A stretch of DNA of 64,000 nt, from positions 81,427,362 through 81,491,361 of the forward strand of contig NW_022098076.1 of assembly GCF_002288925.2 (NCBI RefSeq), read 5' to 3'. Numbering within the stretch: position 1 is the first letter of the stretch; each line of letters starts with the position of its first letter. Position numbers and translations under genes: made by a program. The DNA comes from Delphinapterus leucas. Its lineage: Eukaryota > Chordata > Mammalia > Artiodactyla > Monodontidae. Positions 42,330-54,214 of the stretch are shown here, in pieces. A model generated the notes under the pieces. It ran no database searches. It had not been told where the DNA came from and saw nothing but the letters and a program-made list of their open reading frames with translations.

Positions 42330-45300
42330 CAGAACCACTTTTATTTTTAGATTCCATACATATGCATTAGCATACGGTATTTGTTATTCTCTTTCTGACA
42401 TACGTCACTCTGTATGACAGATTCTAGGTCCATCCATCTCACTACAAATAACTCAATTTCGTTCTTTTTATGGCTGAGTTCTTTTTATTTCCACTGTATA
42501 TATGTGCCACATCTTTATCCATTCATCTGTTGATTGACACTTAGGTTGTTTCCATGTCCTGGCTATTGTAAATAATGCTGCAATGAACATTGTGGTACAT
42601 GACTATTTTTGAATTACAGTTTTCCAAGTGTATATGCTCAGTAGTGAGATTGCTGGGTCATATGGTATTTCTATTTTTAGTTTTTTAAGAAATGTTCATA
42701 CTGTTCTCCATAGTGGCTGTATCAATTTACAATCCCACCAACAGTGCAAGAGGGTTCCCTTTTATCCACACCCTCTCCAGCATTTATTGCTTGTAGATTT
42801 CTTGATGATGGCCATTCTGACTGGTGTGAGGTGATACCTCATGGTAGTTTTGATTTGTATGTCTTTAATAATTAGTGATGTTGAGCATCCTTTCATGTGT
42901 TTGTTGGCAATCTGTCTATTTTCTTTGGAGAAATATCTATTTAGGTCTTCTGCCCATTTGGGGATTGGGTTGTTGCTTTTTTGATACTGAGCTGCATGAG
43001 CTGCTTGTAAATTTTGGAGATTAATCCTTTTTCAGTTGCTTGGTTTGCAAATATTTTCTCCCATTCTGAGGGTTGTCTTTTCATCTTGTTTATGGTTTCC
43101 TTTGCTGTGCAAAAGCCTTTAAGTTTCATTAGGTCTATTTGTTTATTTTCGTTTTTATTTCCATTTCTGCAGGAGGTGAGCCAAAAAGGATCTTGCTGTG
43201 GTTTATGTCATAGAGTGACATAACCTATGGAAAGGAAAACATAGCCTATGTTTTCCTTTAAGAGTTTTATAGTGTCTGGCCTTACATTTAGGTCTTTAAT
43301 CTATTTTAAATTTATTTTTGTGTATGGTGTTAGGGAGGGTTCTAATTTCATTCTTTTACATGTAGCTGTCCAGTTTCCCCAGCACCACTTATTGAAGAGG
43401 CTGTATTTTCTTCATTGTATATTCTTGCCTCCTTTATCAAAAATAACGTGACCATATGTGCGTGGCTTTATCTCTGGGATTTCTATCCTGTTCCATTGAT
43501 CTATATTTCTGTTTTTGTGCCAGTACCTTACTGTCTTTATTACTGTACCTTTGTAGTATAGTCTGAAGTCAGGGAGCCTGATTCCTCCAACTCCGTTTTT
43601 CTTTCTCAAGATTGCTTTGGCTATTCGGGGTCTTTTGTGTCTCCATACAAATTTTAAGATTTTTTTGTTCTAGTTCTGTGAAAAAAGCCAGTGGTAGGTT
43701 GATAGGGATTGCATTGAATCTGTAGATTGCTTTGGGTAGCATAGTCATTTTCACAATATTGATTCTTCCAATCCAAGAACATGGTATATCTCTCCATCTG
43801 TTTGTATCATCTTTAATTTCTTTCATCAGTGTCTTATAGTTTCCTGCATACAGGTCTTTTGTCTCCTTAGTTAGGTTTATTCCTAGGTATTTTATTCTTT
43901 CTGTTGCAGTGGTAAATGGGAGTGTTTCCTTAATTTCTCTTTCAGATTTTTCATCATTAGTGTATACGAAGGCAAGAGATTTCTGTGCATTAACTTTGTA
44001 TCCTGCTACTTTACCAAATTCATTGATTAGCTCTAGCAGTTTTCTGGTGGCATCTTTAGGATTCTCTATGTATAGTATCATGTCATCTGCAAACAGTGAC
44101 AGCTTTACTTCTTCTTTTCCAATTTGGATTCCTTTATTTCTTTTTCTTCCCTGATTGCTGTGGCTAAAAATTCCAAAACTATGTTGAATAATAGTGGTGA
44201 GAGTGGGCAACCTTTTCTTGTTCCTGATCTTAGTGGAAATGGTTTCAGTTTTTCACCATTGAGAAGGATGCTGGCTGTGGGTTTGTCATATATGGCCTTT
44301 ATTATGTTGAGGTAAGTTCCCTCTCTGCCTACTTCTGGAGGGCTTTTATCATAAATGGGTGTTGAATTTTGTCAAAAGCTTTTTCTGCATATATTGAGAT
44401 GATCATATGGTTTTTCTCCTTCAGTTTGTTAATATGGTTTATCACATTGATTGATTTGTGTATATTGAAGTATCCTTGCATCCCTGGGATAAACCCCACT
44501 TGATCATGGTGCATGATCCTTTTAATGGGCTGTTGGATTCTGTTTGCTAGTATTTTGTTGAGGATTTTTGCATCTATGTTCATCAGTGATATTGGCCTGT
44601 AGTTTTCTTTCTTTGTGACATCTTTGTCTCGTTTTGGTATCGGGGTTATGGTGGCCTCATAGGATGAGTTTGGGAGTGTTCTGCTCTCTGTTATATTTTG
44701 GAAGAGTGTGAGAAGGATAGGTGTTAGCTCTTCTCTAAATGTTTGATAGATTTCACCTGTGAAGCCATCTGGTCCTGGGCTTTTGTTTGTTGGAAGATTT
44801 TAAATCACAGTTTCCATTTCAGTGCTTGTGATTCGTCTGTTTATATTTTCTATTTCTTCCTGATTCAGTCTTGGCAGGTTGTGCTTTTCTAAGTGTTTGT
44901 TGACTTCTTCCAGGTTGTCCAGTTTTTTGAAATATAGTTGCTTGTAGTAATCTCTCATGATCCTTTGTATTTCTGCAGTGCAGTTGTTACTTCTCCTTTT
45001 TCATTTCTAATTCTATTGATGTGAGTCTTCTCCCTTCTTTTCTTGATGAGTCTGGCTAATGGTTTATCAATTTTGTTTATCTTCTAAAAGAACCAGCCTT
45101 TAGTTTTATTGATCTTTGCTTTCATTTCCTTCATTTCTTTTTCATTTATTTCTGATCAATAAATTTCTGATTTATTTCTTTATGATTTCTTCCCTCTGCT
45201 AACTTTGGTTTTTTTTTGTTCTTCTTTCTCTTATTGCTTTAGGTGTAAGGTTGGGTTGTTTATTTGAGATGTTTCTTGTTTCTGAGGTAGGATTGTATTG

Positions 45301-45809
45301 CTCTAAACTTCCCTCTTAGAACTGCTTTTGCTGTATCCCAGAGGTTTGGGGTCATCGTGTTTTCATTGTCATTTGTTTCTAGGTATTTTTTGCTTTCCTC
45401 TTTGACTTCTTCAGTGATCTCTTGGTGATTTCGTAGCGTATTGTTTAGGTGCTCCTATGTTGGGTGCATAAATTTTTACAATTGTTATATCTTCTTCTTA
45501 GATTTATCCCTGGATCATTATGTAGTGTCCTTCTTTGTCTCTTGTAATAGTCTTTACTTTAAAGTCTATTTTGTCTGATATGAGTATTGCTACTCCAGCT
45601 TTTTTATTTTGATTTGTATGAAATATCTTTTTCCATTCCCTCACTTTCAGTCTGTATGTGTCCCTAGGTCTGAAGTGGATCTCTTGTAGACAGCATATAT
45701 ATGGGTCTTGTTTTTGTATCCATTCAGCCAGTCTATGTCTTTTGGTTGGAGCATTTAATAATCCCTTTACATTTAAGGTAATTATCGATATGTATGCTCC
45801 TATTACCAT
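42330..45809 (-). pseudogene. L1 ORF2 remnant (endonuclease/reverse transcriptase)
   Basis: ORF2p nicks target DNA and reverse-transcribes the element RNA. It begins with Met at 45,809 ('MVIGAYISIITLNVKGLLN'), the conserved endonuclease start, with 'CCLQEIHF' near residue 40, up to a break at 45,504. Reverse-transcriptase pieces follow: '[20 protein letters not shown]' and '[12 protein letters not shown]' (44,583-44,329), then the palm motif 'FADD' at 44,093-44,082 in a 213-codon frame (44,210-43,569). The C-terminal region lies at about 43,600-42,400. The catalytic FADD is intact, but several frameshifts, stops and probable deletions between 45,500 and 44,600 make it a pseudogene. Confidence 0.9.
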
Positions 45810-45867
45810 TTTCTTGATTATTTTGCATTTGTTATTGTAAGTCTTTTCCTTCTCCTGTGTTTCCTGC

Positions 45868-46758
45868 CTAGAGAAGTTCCTTTAGCATTTGTTGTAAAGC
45901 TGGTTTGGTGGTGCTGAATTCTCTTAGCTTTTGCTTGTCTGTAAAGGTTTTAATTTCTCCATCATATCTGAATGAGATCCTTGCTGTGTAGAATAATCTT
46001 GGTTGTAGGTTTTTCCCTTTCATCACTTCAAATATGTCCTGCCAGTCCCTTCTGGCTTGCAGAGTTTCTGCTGAAAGATCAGCTGTTAACCTTTTGGGGA
46101 TTCCCTTATTTGTTATTTGTTGCTTTTCTCTTGCTGCTGTCAATATTTTTCTTTGTTTCTAATTTTTGATAGTTTGATTAATATGTGTTTTGGCGTGTTT
46201 CTCCTTGGATTTATCCTGTACGGGACTCTCTGTGCTTCCTGGACTTGATTGACTATTTCCTTTCCCATATTAGGGAAGTTTTCAACTATAATCTCTTCAA
46301 ATATTTCTCAGTCCCTTTTTTTTCTCTTCTTCTTCTGGGACCCCTATAATTCAAATGTTGGTGTGTTTAATGTTGTCCCTGAGGTCTCTGAGACTGTCCT
46401 CAATTCTTTTCATTCTTTTTTCTTTATTCTGGTCTGTGGTAGTTATTTCCACTATTTTATCTTCCAGGTCACTTATCCGTTCTTCTGCCTCAGTTATTCT
46501 GCTATTGATTCCTTGTGGAGAATTTTTAATTTCATTTATTGTGTTGTTCATCCTTGTTTGTTTGCTCTTTAGTTCTTCTAGGTCCTTATTAAATGTTTCT
46601 TGTATTTTCTCCATTCTATTTCCAAGATTTTGGATCATCTTTACTATCATTACTCTGATTTCTTTTTCAGGTAGACTGCCTATTTCCTCTTCATTTGTTT
46701 GGTCTGGTGGTTTTCTACCTTGCTCCTTCTTCTTCTGCGTATTTCTCTGTCGTCTCAT
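45868..46758 (-). pseudogene. L1 ORF1 remnant (ORF1p)
   Basis: ORF1p is the L1 RNA-binding chaperone that trimerises through a coiled coil. The N-terminal part starts at a Met at 46,758 ('MRRQRNTQKKKEQGRKPP') and runs through heptad-rich sequence ('ISDLEDKIVEI') to a break at 46,351. The C-terminal domain is in another frame at 46,143-45,868, with 'LQARRDWQDIFEVMKGKNLQ' and 'FSTTKPALQQMLKELL'. The RRM portion in between is frameshifted and partly lost, so no functional ORF1p can be made. It ends 58 nt before ORF2, the normal L1 spacing. Confidence 0.88.
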
Positions 46759-47430
46759 TTTGCTTAACTTACTGTGTTTGGGGTCTCCTTTTTTCAGGCT
46801 GCAGGTTGGTAGTTCCCATTGTTTTTGGTGTCTGTCCCCAGTGGGTAAGGTTGTTTCAGTGGGTTGTGTAGGCTTCCTGTTGGAGGGCACTGGTGCCTGT
46901 GTTCTGGGGGATGATGCTGGATCTTGTCTTTTTGGTGGACAGGACTGTGTCCGGTGGTGTGTTTTGGGGTGTTTGTGAACTTATTATGATTTTAGGCAGC
47001 CTCTCTACTAATGGGTGGGGTTGTGTTCCTGTCTTGCTAGTTACTTGGCATGGGGTGTCCAGCTCTGGGGCTTGCTGGTCGTTGTGTGGAGCTGGGTCTT
47101 AGCTTTGAGACGGAGATCTCTGGAAGAGCTCTCACCAATTGATATTATGTGGGGCCAGGAGGTCTCTGGTGGTCCAATGTCCTGACGTCGTCTTTCCCAC
47201 CTTAGAGGCTCAGGCCTAACGCACAGACAGAACACCAAGACCCTGTCAGCCACACAGCTCTAGTGTTGGAGGGTCTCCTGCAGAGGTGGGGTTTTCTGTG
47301 GCTCACCACGGGGACAAGGACACTGGCAGCAGAAATTCTGGGAAGTACTTCTTGGCATGAGCTCCCCCCAGAGCCCACCGTTATCCCCAAGAAAGAGCCT
47401 GTAGCCTCCAGTTCTGGATTGCCTCAGGCC

Positions 47431-48200
47431 AAACAACCCAAACTTTATATTTTTAAAGTTTATCATAAATTTATCTCAATGTTGCTATAACCTATAAAGC
47501 TCCAGTAACAGTTGCAATGAGCAGAAAGAGCTTTTCCAAAATAAAAAATTGCCAGGAGTGACTAATGCTGCTTTCAGTTATGTCGATTGGCGTATACATT
47601 TTGTTGACCTCCTGGGAATGATGCCGTTTTCCAAGCTTGTGGTCTGGCTCCAAAGCCAGCGGCACTGTTAACTGCTGGAGGAGGATGTAGAGGAGCTTGG
47701 AGATGGGAAAGCTGTGATCAGAAGCCTGCTCAGGGAGGCTTTCAATTCAATGCTAACCCGGCCCTCAACTTTTCCGCTTCTCAAAGGGCAAGGGAGACTC
47801 ATCTTAGGAGCAATTCAGAGTTGGAATCAAGGACACCTCATGTATTGCCTACCTTCCCCAGCCTCCATGGCTGAAATCTATAGATAAGAGTTTGAGGCTT
47901 AATTTGTATTAAAAAGTTCTCACATTAAGCTGTTCTTAGTCACCCAATACAGTGAAGGAGTTTAGTTACTCCTTCCTAAGAGCAAGTTTTGCTGGTGCAG
48001 AGAGTGGAGATTATATACTGAAATGGGAAATGGGAGATGGGAGGAATCATACACAATGGATAAGGCAGAGCCTCCAGTCCCCTCCCTATTCTCCATCTCA
48101 TCACCTTCTCAATTTCTGCCAGAAAGAAATGATTGGTGCCTTCTAGGTTAACCTCCCCCTACTTTTCTCAGCCTGGACAACAACCAAGAAGTCCTAAGTT
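47431..48200. other. Unrecognised spacer
   Basis: No gene assigned. Confidence 0.3.
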
Positions 48201-48575
48201 ACTTCTTTCTTCTGGTTTACTTTATTCAGTTATTTTTCTACAATGTGCCAGGCATTGTGCTAGTTGCTGGATGGGTGTTAGCAAATAAAGCATGCCCCTG
48301 CCTTCATGGGTCTTACAATCTAGGACCAACAGGAAACAGGCAAATAAATAAAACTGTAATCAGGTGTGATTAGCTCCATGAGGGAAGCAAATGAAGCTCT
48401 GTGATAGAGAATAACTGACGAGTGATCTATTATACATCAGACAGGAGAGCTTCTCTGTGGAGGTGGAAAGGAAAGGGAGAAGGGAGATGGATGTTCCAGG
48501 CAGGGAAATAGGAAGTGTGAAAACCATGACTCAGAGGGCAAGTTGGAACTTTAAGAAGAATGTTAGACCATGAAT
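48201..48575 (+). repeat. L2 LINE 3' region
   Basis: 'acaatgtgccaggcattgtgc', 'catgggtcttacaatctagg', 'gaacaggcaaataaataaa'-like sequence, 'agatggatgttccaggcagg' and 'gaaaaccatgactcagag' are a clear plus-strand L2. Confidence 0.8.
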
Positions 48576-49079
48576 CATTGACACCATCTAAAATCTTCAG
48601 CACATGTTTTCAGGCATTGAGTGTTCACTCTCAAGTGATTTATAGTTCTCAGACCAGTTGACTATTTCCTGGGCTGGGGGACATTTGAGTAGGACAGGAG
48701 GATAGTGTTTTTAAAATATTTTCTTGAACCTTATTTTAAGCAATCAAAAACTAGAGGGTGAGGGGATAAAGGAAATTCCTGAAGTCTAAATGAAACATAA
48801 TTTTTCAATAAGTATATCTAAAAAATGCTTTCTTTCAATTCTAGGCACTTTGTCTCACTAAACTTCTTTTCATTCTTATTACATTTTTGAGTGTCTGGGT
48901 CTCAAGTCTCCTATCAGCAGGCATCTCAGAGAGGGGGGATAGTTCGGGAAGAGGTTTTACAAATGTAAATCCTATAGGTTATTACATAGCTATAGGATAT
49001 CCCAACTGCTAGGAGTCCTTAGCAGTGTCTTGTGTAGGAAGAGGAGGCTAGCTGAGCTCCCTTCAGCTCTCCAGTGCTA
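48576..49079. other. Unrecognised spacer
   Basis: Nothing assigned. Confidence 0.3.
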
Positions 49080-49860
49080 TGGTTTTCAGGAAGTGAGTGT
49101 CTTTTGTACTAGCCATCCTTGGGTGCCTGCCAGCCTCTCTTCTTTTGGAAAACTGTCCCTCCGACCATGGTGGTAGGACATCAGCTCTGTTTGCCTTGAC
49201 CTTAGTGTGGGCACATGACCTAAGATTGGCCAATCTGAGTAGCTTTTTACTCCGGTCATGGTGATTGGTTCAGCTATGAGCATGTGACTCAACCAAGTCC
49301 CACCAGAGCACTTCCATGAGGTTTGATACTGGGAAAACTGGAAGAGAGTCTCTTTCTTCTTCCAGAATCAGGAGATAGAAGGACAAACTGTGCGTGGGGC
49401 TATGAACAGATATCTTGCTGTCCGATGGAGAAAGAACCTGAGATTAAAACCCAGCAGAGGGCTTCCCTGGTGGCACAGTGGTTGGGAGTCCGCCTGCCAA
49501 TGCAGGGGACGCGGGTTCGTGCCCCGGTCCGGGAGGATCCCACGTGCCACGGAGCGGCTGGGCCCGTGAGCCATGGCCGCTGGGCCTGCGCGTCCCGAGC
49601 CTGTGCTCCATAGCTGGAGAGGCCACAGCAGTGAGAGGCCTGCATACCGCAAAAATAATAATAATAATACCCAGCAGAGATGAGTGGAGAGATGAAGAGG
49701 GAGAGAGTTCAGGTGTGACAAACTGAGTCCCAGACCTCACTATACTTGAAGCAAGATGCACATCTCAGACTTCCCAGCCAACATTGTCTTTTTGGCTGAA
49801 GTGCTAGTTTGAGTTGGATTTCCATCTCCTGCAGCCAAAAGATAGGGATTAATAGGACTT
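49080..49860 (+). repeat. Ancient interspersed repeat, 'gagccaatcagag' family, copy 3, split by a SINE
   Basis: 'gggcacatgacctaagattgg', 'ccaatctgagtagc', 'gtgattggttcagctatgag' and the terminal 'gtttgagttggatttcc' module match copies 1 and 2. It is the fullest copy (about 570 bp without the SINE). Confidence 0.5.
49460..49668 (+). mobile_element. CHR-type SINE with perfect target duplication
   Basis: Head 'ggcttccctggtggcacag', B-box-like 'gggttcgtgcccc', GC-rich-subfamily modules, tail (AAT)n. An exact 11-bp duplication 'acccagcagag' lies at 49,449-49,459 and 49,669-49,679. Confidence 0.96.
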
Positions 49861-52453
49861 CGGAAATTTGTTTTTTTCATTTTCACCAAACCCTGATAGA
49901 AAAATTAGGTGTACATTCATGCGTGTGTTCCATCCGCCACCAAACACTGGCAATTCCTCATGTAGGACAGTTAGGTAGCTTTCCTGGACTCATTCAAATT
50001 TGTAACAGAAGACTTTCAACTCTTCAAGTACAGATTATCATCCAGTAGAAAAATCAAAGCATGTGTTTGCATCTGTTTTAAGAACAAACAGTGCTAAGAA
50101 TGAGTTGCATAATGGGAATTAATTTCCCTTTTGAATGTACTTTATTACAACCTTATTACCTAATTGGACATTAGGCAAAAGCTCTGTTCTCATCCATAAC
50201 CAGAAACCAATTTTTTTTCTTAGGTTGAGAAACAAGCAGAAATAGTTGTTTCTATTTCTTGGATTTAGAAAGAAGAGTCATAAATTGGAGAGGTTGGTGG
50301 CCTGTATTTGTGATTTGCACAAACCGCTTCTACTTCTTCCTGAACCATCAAAAGACAAATCAGTGTTGAAAATAGTGTGGTTGTTGCCAGGCCACTTAAA
50401 ACAATCCTGAAGATGAGTCATTAGATTTAAACCCCAGGAAGTGAAGACTCAGAGGGAGAGGAGATGGGCCTATGACCTCCTTTTCCGTCCCTGTTCACTG
50501 TACTGAAGAAAGAAAACCCAACACATGGGTAAACTGGAAACACTGGAGGGGTCCTAACTTCAGACCTACTTCTATCACATTTAAGAAACTGAATAATAAA
50601 GTCTTTTAGCCTCTCTCATTTTCCTTACTCAAATGAGTAAGAGTTCTAGTGATAATTCCATAAAAAATCTTGGACTGTTGAAGCAGCCATCAGCAGACAT
50701 TTTGGGTGTTCTTAACACTCAAAGGTTTGAAATGCCACTTAAGGAACAGTGCAGTGAGTCTCTGGGAAAATAAAACCTGTTTAACCTCGGAATCCTAACT
50801 GTATTTCTGCAAAGTCAGGTGGGTCTGGGAAGTCCTAGAACTCTGTTTTATAGAATAGCTTTCCTTTTTTTCATCCCCTTTAGTCATTTAGTGAAAATGA
50901 CCAAATACAACATCATAAAGTTCTGGGGCAAATCAGAAACTATTCGAGCTGGAAGAGAAGTTAAACTATTCACTTTCCAGATGAAGAAAGAGTGACTCAC
51001 AGGCGTTTTGAGACTTGCTCAAGGTCTCATAAAGGTCTTATAGTTTTGGGGGGTGGCTCAGTCACAGGGATGATGCTGAAGTATTAAGTATTTGTAACAA
51101 ATTCTGCCCACTAGCCTGCACTGGCCTTTTTAAAATGATGTGCCTTGCAATACTGGTGAACAGATGTTCTGTGCATAGATTTTGCTAGACAAATAAATTT
51201 AGGAAATAACATGTACTGTAACTTTTCTTGGAACATACTAATAACACAGGTCCTACAGTAAAAACAAAATTAGTTGCTTATATTTATGAGACAGTTTGTC
51301 CAGTATATTTGACCAAGGAACCCTTGCTCTGTAGAACACCCACCAACTTGAGATCAAGTTTCCCACGTGGGAAAGACTGATATATTGGTTTAGTGTTTGC
51401 TCTGCCACAAGAACTCAAGCTCCTGGGTACATTTTTCACTTTGTCCTAGGATTTATTGGGCCTGCTTAGATTTTGTTTAAAATGTTAAATTAAAAAATAA
51501 ATATTCTACTGAGGGAAAATTTCAAACATGTTCTTTCTGGTGTTTTTATGGCACAACTTAGGAAATGCCAATGTGCCATAACTCAGTGCAATTTAGCATC
51601 TGGTTCTTGGAGTCAAACAATCTGTCAATTAACTGAGTAAACTTGAAATATGAATCCATGAGTCAGGATGACCAAGCCAGCTCTGCATGGGTGTGCCTAG
51701 CAGACTAGGAGTTGTTAAGAACCCTCAGTGGATCTATTAGCCAACACTATTGAACATCTTCCAGTGAAATTGCTACATCTCTCCAGGGCTTAACAATTCA
51801 GATGGCTCAGGCAGTGGCATAAGTGGATAAAAATGAAAAGGAGAGTGGTAGGAGCCATGTTGATTTGGGAAACACTTGATCACTTAAAAGCAAAAAAAAA
51901 AAAAGGGTTTTTATACTTTTTTATACTATGTCTTCCAAACAGAACTTACTGGGGCGATGGGGAGCTGCATTAGTTCCATGAGATATCAATGTGCAGCCCC
52001 TGTCTTGACCTTAAACTGAGAGGCAAGATTTAAGTAATAGCAACTAGAATGATCCTAGAAAATAGTGGCATTTGTCTCTCTAGGAGGACTAGGGAACAGA
52101 GCAAATGAGCCTATCAACATCATGATTTATGATTCATGGTTACAATCCATGAGCTTTATCTTACCAACAACATGCAGACTTGCCATTTCCGTGAAATTGG
52201 CAGAGGGGGAAATGTATTGAGCATCTAAACTTGACTGATCATTATTGATTCTCTTAATGATTCAGAAGACACTAGAAGAGCCTGGTGATGCTTTGAGCAG
52301 CAGTCTTATTGTATCAGGGAAACTCAAAGGGGGACACAAGGAGGGATTTCTCATTTGATAGTACAAGTGCTCACAGGGAATTTGCTATGATTAGATTAGA
52401 CCTTTAGAATTTGTTGGCCAAATCAAAACACCACAACTCAAAAATGACTGAAA
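49861..52453. other. Mostly unrecognised 2.6-kb spacer
   Basis: The longest stretch here without a clear mobile element. A small reverse MIR-like piece occurs at about 50,970-51,070 ('ccagatgaagaaagagtgac', 'gacttgctcaaggtctc'), and an A-run at about 51,890-51,904. No gene is visible. It may include conserved non-coding sequence, which cannot be judged without alignment. Confidence 0.3.
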
Positions 52454-52515
52454 AAAGTGACTGAAAGGTTGAAAAGGAGTAATAAAAGTGACTGAAAAGT
52501 TGTAAAGGAGTAATA
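52454..52515. repeat. 31-bp tandem duplication
   Basis: Two adjacent copies of 'aaagtgactgaaa..gtt' to 'aaggagtaat', with period 31 and two or three differences. A partial third unit ('aaaatgactgaaaa') precedes them. Confidence 0.85.
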
Positions 52516-52561
52516 ACATGGAAGAGGAGGAGATGGGCTATCTAGTTTGTAAGAATTTCCA

Positions 52562-53594
52562 AGCACAAAAACAGAAATATAGACAATGGAACAGTGTGGA
52601 AAGCCCAGAGATAAACTCACACACATATGGTCACCTTATCTTTGATAAAGGATCTTATCTTTGATAAAGAAGGCAAGAATATACAATGGAGAAAAGACAG
52701 TGTCTTCAATAGGTGTTGCTGGGAAAACTGGACAGCTACATATAAAAGAATGAAATTAGAACACTCCCTAACACCATACACAAAAATAAACTCAAAATGG
52801 ATTAAAGACCTAAATGTAAGGCCAGACACTATAAAACTCTTAGAGAAAAACATAGGAAGAACACTCTATGACATAAATCACAACAAGATCCTTTTTGCTC
52901 CACCTCCTAGAGAAATGGAAATAAAAACAAAAATAAACAAATGGGGCCTAATGAAACTTCAAAGCTTTTGCACAGCAAAGGAAACCATAAACAAGATGAA
53001 AAGACAACCCTCAGAATGGGAGAAAATATTTGCAAATGAAGCAACTGACAAAGGATTAATCTCCAAAATTTATAAGAAGCTCATGCAGCTCAATATGAAA
53101 GAAACAAACAACCCAATCCAAAAACGGGCAGAAGACCTAAGTAGACATTTCTCCAAAGAAGATATACAGATTGCCAACAAACACATGAAAGGATGCTCAA
53201 CATCACTAATCATTAGAGAAATGCAAATCAGAACTACAACGAGGTATCACCTCACACCGGTCAGAATGGCCATCATCAAAAAATCTACGAACAATAAATG
53301 CTGGAGAAGGTGTGGATAAAAGGAAACCCTCTTGCACTGTTGGTGGGAATGTAAATTGATACGGCCACTATGGAGAACAGTATGGAGGTTCCTTAAAAAC
53401 CTAGAACTACCATATGACCCAGCAATCCCACTACTGGGCATATACCCTGAGAAAACCATAATTCAAAAAGAGTCATGTACCACAAGGTTCATTGCAGCTC
53501 TATTTACAATAGCCAGGACATGGAAGCAACCTAAGTGTCCATCAATAGATGAATGGATAAAGAAGATGTGGCACATATATACAATGGAATATGA
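52562..53594 (+). mobile_element. L1 fragment lacking its 3' end
   Basis: Starts within ORF2 at 'gcacaaaaacagaaatatag' and stops at 'tacaatggaatat', before the L1 3'UTR and poly(A). It is therefore not an ordinary 5'-truncated insertion. The 3' part was lost by deletion or rearrangement, leaving it close to an MLT1 LTR. A short tandem repeat of 'ttatctttgataaag' (about 52,637-52,669) is private to this copy. Confidence 0.9.
52627..53319 (+). pseudogene. L1 ORF2 C-terminal remnant
   Basis: A 230-codon open stretch from the C-terminal third of ORF2p: '[20 protein letters not shown]', '[20 protein letters not shown]', '[20 protein letters not shown]', ending 'NNKCWRRCG' at a stop. A frameshifted continuation ('[19 protein letters not shown]') follows at 53,332. 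It has no endonuclease or RT core. It is the best-preserved L1 coding stretch in the window but cannot act alone. Confidence 0.9.
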
Positions 53595-53639
53595 AGAAAA
53601 ACTAGTGCAGGGTTGGTGGTCACAGGTTGTTGGTTGGTA

Positions 53640-54200
53640 TCTTCTTCAGTTTGTGCTGCCATATGAAATACCATAGGATGAGTGGCTTAAACAACAGAAA
53701 TTGATTTCTCACCATTCTAGAGGTTGGAAGTACAAGGTCAGGGCACTGGCTGATTCAGTTCCCAGTGAGGGCTCTCCTCCTGGCTGGCAGATAGCCACCT
53801 TCTCAATGTGTTCTCACATGCAGAGAAAGAGAGAGTGCTTATAAGGACACAAATCAGATTCAGTCTCATCCTTATGACCTCATTCAACATTATATCCTTG
53901 GGGGGCTTCCCTGGTGGCGCAGTGGTTGGGAGTCCGCCTGCCGATGCAGGGGACGCGGGTTCATGCCCCGGTCTGGGAAGATCCCACATGCCGCGGAGCG
54001 GCTGGGCCCGTGAGCCGTGGCCGCTGAGCCTGCGGGTCCGGAGCCTGTGCTCCGCAATGTGAGAGGCCACAACAGTGAGAGGCCCGCGTACAGCAAAAAA
54101 CAAAACAAAACAAAACATCATATCCTTTTCCAGATATAGTCATATTTCGTGTTAGGGGTTCAACATATGAATATGGATGGGACACAATTCAGTCATAGTG
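53640..54200 (-). repeat. MLT1-type LTR interrupted by a SINE
   Basis: 'cagtttgtgctgccatatga', 'gtggcttaaacaacagaaat', 'cctcctggctggcagatagc' and 'tcaacatatgaatatggatg' give a reverse-orientation MaLR LTR. The SINE at 53,900-54,114 splits it. Confidence 0.82.
53900..54114 (+). mobile_element. CHR-type SINE in MLT1
   Basis: Head 'gggcttccctggtggcgcag', GC-rich-subfamily modules, (CAAAA) tail. The target duplication is 'acattatatcctt' (53,887-53,899) and 'acatcatatcctt' (54,115-54,127), with one mismatch. Confidence 0.95.
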
Positions 54201-54214
54201 GTGCTATTTTATGT

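Larger units (their letters stand above)
41994..47430 (-). mobile_element. Nearly full-length L1 retrotransposon, inactive
   Basis: About 5.4 kb on the minus strand. The T-run at 41,994-42,004 is the poly(A) tail. Then come the 3'UTR ('ggagtataattgctttacat'), ORF2 and ORF1 remnants, and a 5'UTR-like GC-richer segment at about 46,900-47,430. I did not find a convincing target duplication, so the 5' edge is approximate. Both ORFs are broken by frameshifts and stops, and ORF2 is some hundreds of bases short of the usual 3.8 kb. Plus-strand open frames across it (for example 46,355-46,978) are antisense shadows. Confidence 0.92.

Noticed and set aside
46355..46978. 207-codon plus-strand open frame
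   Set aside because: Antisense of L1 ORF1. The coding signal (coiled coil, L1 motifs) is on the minus strand.
41994..47430. Possible active L1
   Set aside because: ORF1 and ORF2 are both broken by frameshifts and stops, and ORF2 is too short.
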